Below are positions 1-6,764 of a DNA stretch of 16,325 nt, piece after piece. The position numbers and the translations under genes are program-made. The stretch lies in assembly GCA_031267635.1 (NCBI GenBank), contig JAIRYX010000336.1, forward strand, positions 1-16,325. Reading direction: 5' to 3'. A model generated the notes under the pieces. That model was not told where the DNA came from. It did no database searches and was given only the letters and a program-made list of their open reading frames with translations. Origin of the DNA: Planctomycetaceae bacterium (lineage in GTDB: Bacteria > Planctomycetota > Planctomycetia > Pirellulales > Thermoguttaceae). Each line of letters opens with the position of its first letter. Position 1 is the first letter of the stretch.

Positions 1-211
1 CCGGACTTTTGAGAATCGGGACGTGGATGCATGTTGAGTATATTTTGACCAAAATTGCAAGGTTTTTAATAAAAAACAACGAGAAACGACAAATAACGTT
101 GCAAATTATAACACACATTTGGAGAAGGACAAGATGTTACTATAGCATTAAAGATATTTTTCAGAGATGACTAGTTATTATAGAATACCCTAATTTTCAA
201 TCTGGGAGATA
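1..211. other. Left-edge stretch without a recognised gene
   Basis: This is AT-rich sequence downstream of the lysA stop codon. I see no ORF, RNA gene or clear intrinsic terminator in it. Confidence 0.5.
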
Positions 212-1459
212 CTAAAACTTCAGCGTCGCAAAATAATCTTCGATAGTTTCCGCGCGGCGGATCATTCGCACGGAACCGTCTTCTTGTAAGAGCAATTCGG
301 CACATCGCAATTTCCCGTTGTATTGAAAGCCCATCGCGTAACCGTGCGCTCCCGCGTCGTGAATCGCCAACAAATCACCGATTTCCAATTTCGGCAGGTT
401 GCGGTCAATCGCAAATTTATCGCAATTCTCGCAGAGCGAACCGATAATATCCACTTTTTCTGTCAGAGGATTCGGTGTGCTCGATTTTCCAAGCACGGTA
501 ATATGATGATACGCGCCATACATGCCGGGACGCATCAGATTCGCCATGCAGGCGTCAACGCCGAAATAATGTTTGTAAATTTTCTTTTCGTGAATGACGC
601 GGGTGATTAACGTTCCGGCTTCCGCCGCAATCCAACGTCCCGATTCGGTGAAAATTTTCAACGAAGCAAGATTGGTCGGAGAAATCATTTGGTCGTAAAC
701 ACTGTGAATCCGCTCGCCGACTTCCCGCAAATTCAACGGCGGTTCTTCGGGGCGATATGCCGTGCCGAATCCGCCGCCGAGATTGACAAATTCCACTTTG
801 ATTCCAAGACGACGCTCAATTTCCAATGCCAATTCAAAAATGGTTTTCGCGGTGAACTCGAAAAAATCTTCCTTTAGCATGTTAGACGCAACCATCGTGT
901 GCAGTCCGAAGCGTTTTACGCCTTTTTTTCGGGCAAGAGCGAACGCCTCGAAAATTTGTTCCGTCGTTAAACCGTACTTTGCGTCCACCGGATTCCCGAT
1001 GACACTTTCGACTTCCCGCAACATGCCGGGATTCCAGCGAAACGAAATCAATTCCGGTATGCCCGCGCATTTGTCCAGAAACGGCAAATGAGCGATGTCG
1101 TCAAGATTGATAATCGCGCCCAGTTCTTTGGCTTTGACAAATTCCTGCGACGGCGTGTTGTTGGACGTGAACATAATCAATTCGCCGCGAATATCGACAC
1201 GCTCGCAAAGAAGCAATTCCGGCAAACTCGAACAGTCGCCGCCGAGTTTTTCCGATTTGAGAATTTTCAAAATTTCCGGATTGGGGTTCGCTTTGACTGC
1301 GAAAAACTCCTGGAATCCGGCGTTCCACGCAAAAGATTCGTTGAACAAACGAGCGTAACGCCGCAACGTTTTTTCGTCGTAAATGTAAAACGGCGTCGGA
1401 TATTTTTGCGTTAAATTTTCGATAAATTCACGGTCAAAAGGAAGTGTTTTTTCAGGCAT
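212..1459 (-). CDS. lysA: Diaminopimelate decarboxylase
   Basis: This 415-residue protein should decarboxylate meso-diaminopimelate to L-lysine, the last step of lysine synthesis, in the cytoplasm. It shows the fold-III PLP enzyme pattern: the PLP lysine in FFAVKANPN (about K56), the phosphate-binding VNLGGGFG, TESGR, a catalytic-cysteine region GSLCENCD, and the C-terminal GAHGYAMGFQYNGKLR block. The length is normal for LysA. The frame stays open to 1753, but that would add 98 residues overlapping holA and unlike any LysA. I chose the ATG at 1459, which gives MPEKTLPFDRE and sits 40 bp after the holA stop, so the two are probably cotranscribed. The Shine-Dalgarno is weak (GGAAAG, rather far upstream). 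The motif GAHG, where many homologues have GAYG, is a known variant as I recall it, not a defect. Confidence 0.95.
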   Translation of the reverse strand: MPEKTLPFDREFIENLTQKYPTPFYIYDEKTLRRYARLFNESFAWNAGFQEFFAVKANPNPEILKILKSEKLGGDCSSLPELLLCERVDIRGELIMFTSNNTPSQEFVKAKELGAIINLDDIAHLPFLDKCAGIPELISFRWNPGMLREVESVIGNPVDAKYGLTTEQIFEAFALARKKGVKRFGLHTMVASNMLKEDFFEFTAKTIFELALEIERRLGIKVEFVNLGGGFGTAYRPEEPPLNLREVGERIHSVYDQMISPTNLASLKIFTESGRWIAAEAGTLITRVIHEKKIYKHYFGVDACMANLMRPGMYGAYHHITVLGKSSTPNPLTEKVDIIGSLCENCDKFAIDRNLPKLEIGDLLAIHDAGAHGYAMGFQYNGKLRCAELLLQEDGSVRMIRRAETIEDYFATLKF

Positions 1460-1499
1460 AATATTGAATTTTTCTTTCCGCTTTTTCACGCTTTTCACA

Positions 1500-2558
1500 T
1501 TATGGTTTAGACAATCGAAGTTGCGGGGCGGCAATTTGTAATAATAATTTTTCAAGAATGATTCGTGGGGCGACGCGACTGTCGCCTTTGAGAGCAAGAT
1601 CCGTATGAAGTAACCAGCCCGATAATTTTTCACCGCGATAACGTCCCAATTTTTTGAGTTGCGATTCCGCTTTTTGCAAAACAAACCGTTTGATTCCCGC
1701 TTGTTCCAATGCCGTTTGAAGCGCGATTCGTTTGCCTTGTTTTTCAGCGTCAAGAATTAATTGTGTTGCCGCCGCGAATCGCCGGAGCGTGTAAGCGACT
1801 TGCGCAAGAAGACCAACCGGCGTTTCGCCCGCTTGCAACAATAAATCCAGTTGGCGTATTGCTTCCGGCACATTGCCGTCCAACGCCAAATCCAACATTT
1901 CCCAAGTCGTGCGCGACCGCCATGAACCGACTTGTTGTTGCACAATTTTTGCGGTAAGCTTTGCTCCCGGCGCGACAGAAAGCGATAGTTTTGCTAATTC
2001 CTGATCGAGCAAACCAAGTTCCGTTCCGACAAAATCGACCAACAATTCCGCGGCAGCGACGTCGCAAGAAACTTGATGTTCATGGCTCGCCCAATCCGTC
2101 AGCCATTTCGGAATCTCGCGTTCAGAAAGCGAACTGCAATCCATCAAAAAACCGGAAGAGTCAACAATTTTATACAACCGCGTATTCGATGGAAATGTAT
2201 TCAACAACAAAATCAGATTCGAGTTTTTGGAGGGAGCGTCGGCATAACTTTCCAACTCCGCGCGGTATTTCGTAACGAACGGATCAGCGTTGTCAATCAC
2301 AACGACACGTTGTCCGCCACCGAACATCGTCATCATTGCCAGTTCTTTTTGCACGGCGGAAAAAACCGTTTGATTCCCTTCATAGCGGCTTAATGAAAAT
2401 TCCGCATCGCCTTCCGCCAACAACTGTTTGCGTAACGCTTGACACGCACGAAATTTGAGAAAAGCGTCATCCCCAAAAAGCACGCAAACCAGTTTCGCCG
2501 GAAAATTTGCCGGTTGTTTTAAAAAATCAACCGCGTGCCAACTTTTTGCTTTTGCCAT
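1500..2558 (-). CDS. holA: DNA polymerase III delta subunit (clamp-loader)
   Basis: This 352-residue protein is the delta subunit of the clamp loader, which opens the beta sliding clamp and helps place it on primed DNA. Support comes from the overall delta pattern: an N-terminal region with VLFGDDAFLK and then RVVVIDNADPF (AAA+-like fold without a Walker A site, as expected for delta), a middle NLILLLNTFPSNTRLYK strand-loop region, and a helical C-terminal collar with LDLLLQAGETPVGLLAQVAYTLRR, typical of HolA. The length matches the family (about 330-350). The ATG at 2558 follows GGGATT on the minus strand. It is the first gene of a two-gene unit with lysA; the pairing looks like gene adjacency, not a shared pathway. 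Confidence 0.92.
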   Translation of the reverse strand: MAKAKSWHAVDFLKQPANFPAKLVCVLFGDDAFLKFRACQALRKQLLAEGDAEFSLSRYEGNQTVFSAVQKELAMMTMFGGGQRVVVIDNADPFVTKYRAELESYADAPSKNSNLILLLNTFPSNTRLYKIVDSSGFLMDCSSLSEREIPKWLTDWASHEHQVSCDVAAAELLVDFVGTELGLLDQELAKLSLSVAPGAKLTAKIVQQQVGSWRSRTTWEMLDLALDGNVPEAIRQLDLLLQAGETPVGLLAQVAYTLRRFAAATQLILDAEKQGKRIALQTALEQAGIKRFVLQKAESQLKKLGRYRGEKLSGWLLHTDLALKGDSRVAPRIILEKLLLQIAAPQLRLSKP

Positions 2559-2673
2559 AATCCCATTTCGTTTTACGAGGGTTAGTCATTCGATAATCAT
2601 TCGGGGCTTGACAAGCAGTATCAGAAAATATGAATTTTTAAAGATACTATAATTGTGATTTTGTATATCAGTA

Positions 2674-3071
2674 ACTCATGTTACGCATGAGCGATTAACA
2701 TTCAGGAAACGTAACGATTCAGTTCAGTCGCTCAAACCAAATAAATCCGCCGACGGACAACGGAATAGTTACCGTCAATTTTACCGGAACATATTATTAT
2801 TGCCGCCCTTATTTATCAACTTTTTCCTTTTTTCCCTTATTAGCCCGAATCGCGCCAATATGCGTCTTTATTTCCTTATTTTTTACCACCACGGCAACGA
2901 AGGCGCACAAAGGTTGTTCGTTATAAATCCTTTGTGCGACTTTTTCGCCTTTGCGGTAAAAAAATAAGGGCGGCAATAGTAAAATCTTTCGGATAACTAT
3001 TCAGACGCCCAGTGCGGATTGATTGTGTTGGAGCGGCTGAATAGTTACGATAGCTCATACGTAACACGAGT
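2674..3071. mobile_element. Non-autonomous palindromic element, copy 1 (398 bp, TSD CAGTA)
   Basis: The ends are inverted repeats: ACTCATGTTACGCATGAGC on the left and, read on the other strand, ACTCGTGTTACGTATGAGC on the right. The element is flanked on both sides by CAGTA (2669-2673 and 3072-3076), a perfect 5-bp target duplication. The inside holds short GTAAC...GTTAC hairpins near each end (2711-2772, 2993-3048) and a central inverted repeat containing CGCACAAAGG/CCTTTGTGCG. It closely matches the copy at 13610-14064. It is exactly 57 bp shorter because one arm is deleted between two ATAAGGG repeats. It has no transposase gene, so mobilisation would need a transposase supplied from elsewhere. 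Confidence 0.85.
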
Positions 3072-3076
3072 CAGTA

Positions 3077-3270
3077 ATCCTACTAACAATTATTATGTAC
3101 TAGCAATACAAAAGTGTCAACATGAATGACTGGGTAACTGGAACATTTTTGGAAAACTTCCTTCCTGTTCATCGGTTTGCGGTTAATCCGGACAAATAGG
3201 GATGGTGCGAAAAAGAGTGAGCACGAAAGGCATAAAACTCCCTAAAATAACAACTTTCACATCAATTGAT
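3077..3270. other. Spacer between two elements
   Basis: I see no gene, RNA or repeat here beyond simple AT-rich sequence. Confidence 0.4.
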
Positions 3271-3423
3271 GAGTAACTCATGTTACGCACGCTAATTAAA
3301 AAAACCGCCAAAGCATTGTTCGTTGATTTTGTGTAACTATTCAGTCGATCAAACCCAATCAATCCGTACCGGACAACTCTACAGCGTAATGCGGAGTGAT
3401 TATTCTACACTCCCTCAAGTAGA

Positions 3424-3876
3424 ATATCTTCCTCACACTTGAAATTTCGGCTTTCATCAAAACAGAGACATTTCGGGGACAAAAGGGACTTTAGGGACGT
3501 GATGAACGATCAACACTGTCGTAAGAGTTGAACTTTCCCTGCTTATGTCATTTTTGAGCGACCATATTTGCAAACGCAATAGAACACGATGGCGTCAGTT
3601 TCCAAGCCAACTCAATCCGCACTTGGCGTCTGCATCGTTACCCAAACGGCTTTACCATGGCAGCCCTTATTTATAAAATCCCCTTAGTATCCAACAAAGC
3701 CCCCAAACTCGCTCTATGACCTTATTTTTTAGATCATGGATTGTTATCAAAACAATGGAGCGAAAAATAAGGAATAAGGACGCATACCGGGGGCTTTGTT
3801 GCTACTAAGGGGATTTTATAAATTAAGCCCTCTCCAAAATGTGAAAAGGATATTTCAAGTGTGAGAAGAATAACAT
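3424..3876. repeat. Inner nested element with ends like the 105-bp family
   Basis: Inverted ends CTTCCTCACACTTGAAATTT and TATTTCAAGTGTGAGAAGAA resemble the termini of the 105-bp elements at 15595 and 16101 (CATTGCACTTGA...). Positions 3573-3670 match 10878-10980, sharing AACGCAATAGAA, GATGGCGTC and TGCATCGTTACCCAAACGGC. The last part (CCAAAATGTGAAA) also recurs near 11440. I infer a diverged element of a second family nested in the 640-bp one. The exact boundaries are uncertain. Confidence 0.5.
3662..3830. repeat. Long imperfect hairpin, core type B
   Basis: The two arms pair over most of their length, for example TTTATAAAATCCCCTTAGTA on the left with its complement around 3805-3825, and AACAAAGCCCCC with GGGGGCTTTGTT. 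The loop region carries GGATTGTTATCAAAACAA. A related hairpin with the same loop lies at 15725-15896. The outer arm sequence (CCCTTAGTAGC...) is shared with the type A hairpins, but the inner stem is not. Confidence 0.75.
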
Positions 3877-3920
3877 CATACTTCGAGCTGAATTGAGACG
3901 CTGCGTAACGTGAGTGAGTA

Positions 3921-4181
3921 AAAGAAAAACTTTCATAACGTTCCTGTATTTTTTTGTATTTTGGGGAAAATTGGTCTTTACTATTTTTTCTGCCATTGAT
4001 ACACTTCTCTCAATGATTGAGATTCAACCTAGACGAACCTATGAAAAATCATCTACTGAACATTAAAACACAAGCAATAAGGGGAACGAAATAGTTTTAG
4101 TTGCTATCATGGACGTTTACGAAAATACTTAATCACGGAAAAATCACAACAATACTAAACAGTTACAAGTTTTAAGAAAAA
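3921..4181. other. Upstream region of the PAP2 leader ORF
   Basis: This AT-rich stretch after the GAGTA duplication probably contains the promoter of the PAP2 gene. I cannot assign -35/-10 boxes with confidence, and I see no gene. Confidence 0.3.
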
Positions 4182-4340
4182 ATGACGCTTTTTACTCCCA
4201 CTCCAGTTTATTTCAAATTTATCTTTTGCATCATGATCATTGGTGTATTCCTTTGCTTTGGTCATGTCTTTTTAACGGCAAATGAAGCTGTAAAATCACA
4301 AAACCAGTATATTGCGTACAGCCCCCCCCCCCCATGCTAA
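4182..4340 (+). CDS. Signal-peptide ORF, out of frame with the PAP2 gene
   Basis: This 52-codon ORF starts MTLFTPTPVYFKF, continues with a strongly hydrophobic stretch (about residues 11-31, FIFCIMIIGVFLCFGHVFL), then TANEAVKSQ with a plausible cleavage site, and ends in four prolines, Cys and a stop. The prolines are encoded by the 12-C run at 4322-4333. One extra C (13), or two fewer (10), would join it in frame to the ORF at 4334 and give an exported protein of about 375 residues. It therefore looks like the true N-terminus of the PAP2 protein, separated by a frameshift in the tract. No strong Shine-Dalgarno precedes the ATG (TTTTAAGAAAAA). Confidence 0.6.
   Translation: MTLFTPTPVYFKFIFCIMIIGVFLCFGHVFLTANEAVKSQNQYIAYSPPPPC
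4322..4333 (+). repeat. Homopolymeric C tract (12 C) at a frame junction
   Basis: Twelve consecutive C lie directly before the ATG at 4334 and inside the leader ORF at 4182-4340. In an AT-rich neighbourhood this is unexpected. Such tracts are known slippage sites in phase-variable genes of other bacteria. A sequencing or assembly length error is the main alternative. Confidence 0.85.
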
Positions 4341-5311
4341 CACATTGGCAAAAACACCAAGATTTTCTCTCAGGAAATCCCATTATTCAGCGGCAGGAAA
4401 GTAAGCATTTACCGTTCTGTTCTGTTGCCGCTTCCCCAAAACTCTTTGATGTTGCCAATGAAAATCTATATTTTTCCTCTGCAAATTTATTGCGACCAAC
4501 ACATCGTTTAAAATTTAAGCGGTGGACGGACGAGGTCGATGACCGATTGATTGCCTATTGTCAACAACAATCTCAACAACCAGTTTTTACGCTGTGGAAA
4601 AAAATCTGCAACGATCACAAAAATTATTATTCCTTTGACACATTATATCGTTTGGGGCTTGCAACGGGATTTCATGCCGTTCTTTCTAACACTTCGGTGG
4701 ATCAAGATGTTCGTGATTGGTATCAGAATGATATGAGATCGTTATTGGCAGACGACGTCTCGAAGAGTTTCAAATTTTTTGGCGAAGGCGCATTATGGAT
4801 TCCTATTTTTGGAATAACAGCGGGAGCTTACTGTCTTGCGCAAAAATACGGGTGCGATTATTTTGCGGATCATTTTGTCGGCGAACTTTCATCGCGGACG
4901 ATTCGCTCTTATTTAGTGGGAACACCGACGCTTCTTTTAGGACAATTGATGTTGGGATGCTCGCGACCTTGCGACTTTCGTTCTTATCATTCCGCGTGGC
5001 GTCCATTCCAAGATAACAACTCTTTTAGCGGACATGCTTTTATTGGAGCAACGCCGTTTTTAGTTGCGGCACGAATGACGGATCGTATTTGGTTGAAATC
5101 CGCGTTTTACGTTTGTTCAACATTCGCGGGAATGAGCCGAATCAATGACGACAGGCATTATTTGTCTCAAGTTTTGCTTGGTTGGTTTGTCGCATATCTT
5201 TCCGTTTCCGCAATTGACAAGACAGAAAACATGTTTTCCAACCGTAATGCTAAAGTCTTTCCGGTACTAGATTCCAGAAGCGTCGGTATAGGAATAAGTT
5301 TTTCAAGATAA
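4334..5311 (+). CDS. PAP2-superfamily phosphatase-like protein
   Basis: This ORF of 325 residues ends in a PAP2 (type 2 phosphatidic acid phosphatase) domain, about residues 120-295. The three PAP2 motifs are recognisable but altered: GQLMLGCSRP (KX6RP, with Q in place of K), NSFSGH (for PSGH, catalytic-region His kept), and SRINDDRHYLSQ (SRX5HX3D, nucleophilic His kept, final D replaced by Q). Several hydrophobic stretches (WIPIFGITAGAYCLA, TLLLGQLML, VLLGWFVAYL) suggest a membrane protein. The ATG at 4334 has no ribosome binding site, because poly-C lies immediately upstream. The native start is therefore probably 4182 in a 10- or 13-C form of the gene. Substrates could be lipid phosphates or undecaprenyl diphosphate; this cannot be told from sequence. 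It is convergent with the lipoprotein gene at 5553. Confidence 0.82.
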   Translation: MLTHWQKHQDFLSGNPIIQRQESKHLPFCSVAASPKLFDVANENLYFSSANLLRPTHRLKFKRWTDEVDDRLIAYCQQQSQQPVFTLWKKICNDHKNYYSFDTLYRLGLATGFHAVLSNTSVDQDVRDWYQNDMRSLLADDVSKSFKFFGEGALWIPIFGITAGAYCLAQKYGCDYFADHFVGELSSRTIRSYLVGTPTLLLGQLMLGCSRPCDFRSYHSAWRPFQDNNSFSGHAFIGATPFLVAARMTDRIWLKSAFYVCSTFAGMSRINDDRHYLSQVLLGWFVAYLSVSAIDKTENMFSNRNAKVFPVLDSRSVGIGISFSR

Positions 5312-5344
5312 GTGGAAACAAAAAAGCGTCTATTACTAAAAATA

Positions 5345-5447
5345 TCGTAATATCGTAACTATTCAGCCGTTCCAACCCAATAAATCTGCAATGAGCGACT
5401 GAATAGTTACGTTTCCTGAATGTTAATCGCTTATGCGTAACATGAGT
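5345..5447 (-). mobile_element. Truncated small copy of the ACTCATGTTACGC element
   Basis: On the minus strand it reads ACTCATGTTACGCATAAGCG, ATTAACATTCAGGAAACGTA and so on, matching the left terminus at 2674 and 13610. The short hairpin arms GTAACTATTCAG (5355) and CTGAATAGTTAC (to 5410) follow. The opposite terminal repeat is missing and no long hairpin core is present. AAATA occurs at both edges (5340-5344 and 5448-5452) and could be a target duplication, but the AT-rich context makes that weak. Confidence 0.6.
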
Positions 5448-5455
5448 AAATAATC

Positions 5456-5497
5456 AGTGGTTAGCGGCAAACGACTCGACGCCCACCGCTAACCACT
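5456..5497. terminator. Hairpin between convergent genes, probable bidirectional terminator
   Basis: Perfect 12-bp arms AGTGGTTAGCGG and CCGCTAACCACT are separated by 18 nt. The hairpin lies between the PAP2 gene (plus) and the lipoprotein gene (minus). There is no good U-tract on either side, so termination is inferred from position and stem strength. Confidence 0.55.
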
Positions 5498-5552
5498 TGC
5501 CATTGGATTCAGGAGTTTCTGAAATCTCAATGATCCCTCTCTTCGTTGGAAC

Positions 5553-6593
5553 TTACCATGCGCCGTTTGCGTTAAATGACGCATTATTATTCGGCACGCT
5601 GTTTATCAGCATATTGTTCAGTGGCACGTTATTTATCGGCATATTATTTTGCAAATTGTTTGCCGGAAAATTGTTGTTGTAGAGCGGCGTGTTCGCGTTA
5701 GTTTGAACGCCGCCTACCATGATGTTCGGATTCGGCTGATTAACGTTGTTTCGCATGTTCGCGTTTGCAAGCAAAATATCCGCCTGTTGCTTTTGCGCAT
5801 CGTTTGCCGATGCGTAAGACCGTTGCGACGTAACGTTCAGTGATCCGTTTTGCCAAACATGCGGGCGGTTGATGGTTGTTGTTACCATCGCCTCAGGGCG
5901 GACGTCGCGGCTGATCACATATTCCTGTACCTGATTCGTCCATGCCACATCGTTTGTCGAAGACGAATTCATCTGACGCTGCACGGAAAGGTCTTCCAGC
6001 AACGCCATTTGACGAAGTTTGTTCTCGATGTATGGGTTGCTGTTTTTGACAACGGACGATGCGTTGGAGTCGGTTTTCATGCTCGGAAGTTTCATCGTGG
6101 CTTGGTTACTCAAGACAGCGTTGCCGTCATCGCATCGGAATTTGACGAACAAGCTGACTTTCTTCTCTTCGGAATCCTGTGTCAATTCGTCCCAAGGAAC
6201 CCAAAGCGTGTAAGAGGCGCCGAGCAACTTTGAATTGGTTTCCAAATGTTTCAAATTGTCAGGGCAAAATCGGATAACCCGTGTCGGCTCCGTGTTGTTC
6301 GGGTTTGGGGCGTCTTCGTCGTAAGCGTACACGTCGAAATCGCCGCGGACTTTTAACGCTTTCGACGAGACGGACGAATCGTAAAACATGACCCGTGCCG
6401 CGCAACCGCGTATTGTTTTGCTTCCTTCTTGACGAATTACCGTCTCCCATGTGGCGATAATTTGTGTCGGATGTTTGGTGTTTGAGAACGACGGCAACGA
6501 CATTTTACTCGTTATCGACGAACAGCCGCCGCAGGAAAATGCCGCAATAAGAAAAAACATTGTCAGGTTGAATATCGTGAATGTTGTTTTCAT
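5553..6593 (-). CDS. Asn-rich lipoprotein, secretin neighbour
   Basis: I do not recognise a named family for this 346-residue protein. The N-terminus MKTTFTIFNLTMFFLIAAFS followed by CGGCSS is a lipoprotein-type signal; the lipidated Cys is probably C24 (or C21). The middle part (about 35-170) looks like a compact beta-rich domain with TWETVIRQEGSKTIRGCAAR, VYAYDEDAP, SYTLWVPWDEL and KKVSLFVKFRCDDGNAV. From about residue 265 it becomes low-complexity and Asn-rich, with repeated NN-x-P/L-x-NN units, ending in NANGAW. It lies 171 bp downstream of the secretin gene on the same strand, so the pair may be cotranscribed. A role at the outer membrane beside the secretin is an inference. It is not an obvious pilotin by sequence. 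Confidence 0.75.
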   Translation of the reverse strand: MKTTFTIFNLTMFFLIAAFSCGGCSSITSKMSLPSFSNTKHPTQIIATWETVIRQEGSKTIRGCAARVMFYDSSVSSKALKVRGDFDVYAYDEDAPNPNNTEPTRVIRFCPDNLKHLETNSKLLGASYTLWVPWDELTQDSEEKKVSLFVKFRCDDGNAVLSNQATMKLPSMKTDSNASSVVKNSNPYIENKLRQMALLEDLSVQRQMNSSSTNDVAWTNQVQEYVISRDVRPEAMVTTTINRPHVWQNGSLNVTSQRSYASANDAQKQQADILLANANMRNNVNQPNPNIMVGGVQTNANTPLYNNNFPANNLQNNMPINNVPLNNMLINSVPNNNASFNANGAW

Positions 6594-6764
6594 GGTTCTG
6601 GGTTTTGTGTAAATGGTGTTTTTGTTTTATGGAAAAATTTTAAGGGAGACGCGGGTTCGCCGAACGCTCGTAATCGTATTCGTCATTTTCTGTCGCCTCT
6701 CGGCAACGCGATCTTTCGGCGAAAAACCGCTTGTCTTTCTCTTGCTTACATTACGTGTTCCGAT

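Larger units (their letters stand above)
3276..3915. mobile_element. Composite palindromic element (640 bp, TSD GAGTA)
   Basis: The left end ACTCATGTTACGCACGCT and the right end (other strand ACTCACGTTACGCAGCGT) are related to the termini of the elements at 2674 and 13610. The flanks are GAGTA at 3271-3275 and 3916-3920, a perfect 5-bp duplication. A short hairpin copy lies at about 3333-3390. The interior differs from the other two copies. It contains a second inverted pair (CACACTTGAAAT near 3434 and ATTTCAAGTGTG near 3854) that encloses a different long hairpin, so it looks like one element inserted inside another. Confidence 0.72.

Noticed and set aside
1460..1753. 98-residue N-terminal extension of lysA
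   Set aside because: It overlaps the holA 3' end, its composition is unlike LysA, and a normal start exists at 1459.
2608..2635. TTGACA-type plus-strand promoter
   Set aside because: The spacing to a TATGAA box is only about 15 nt, and no plus-strand gene follows before the repeat element.
2674..3915. CRISPR array
   Set aside because: The repeats are inverted, irregularly spaced and carry target duplications; there are no regular repeat-spacer units and no cas genes.
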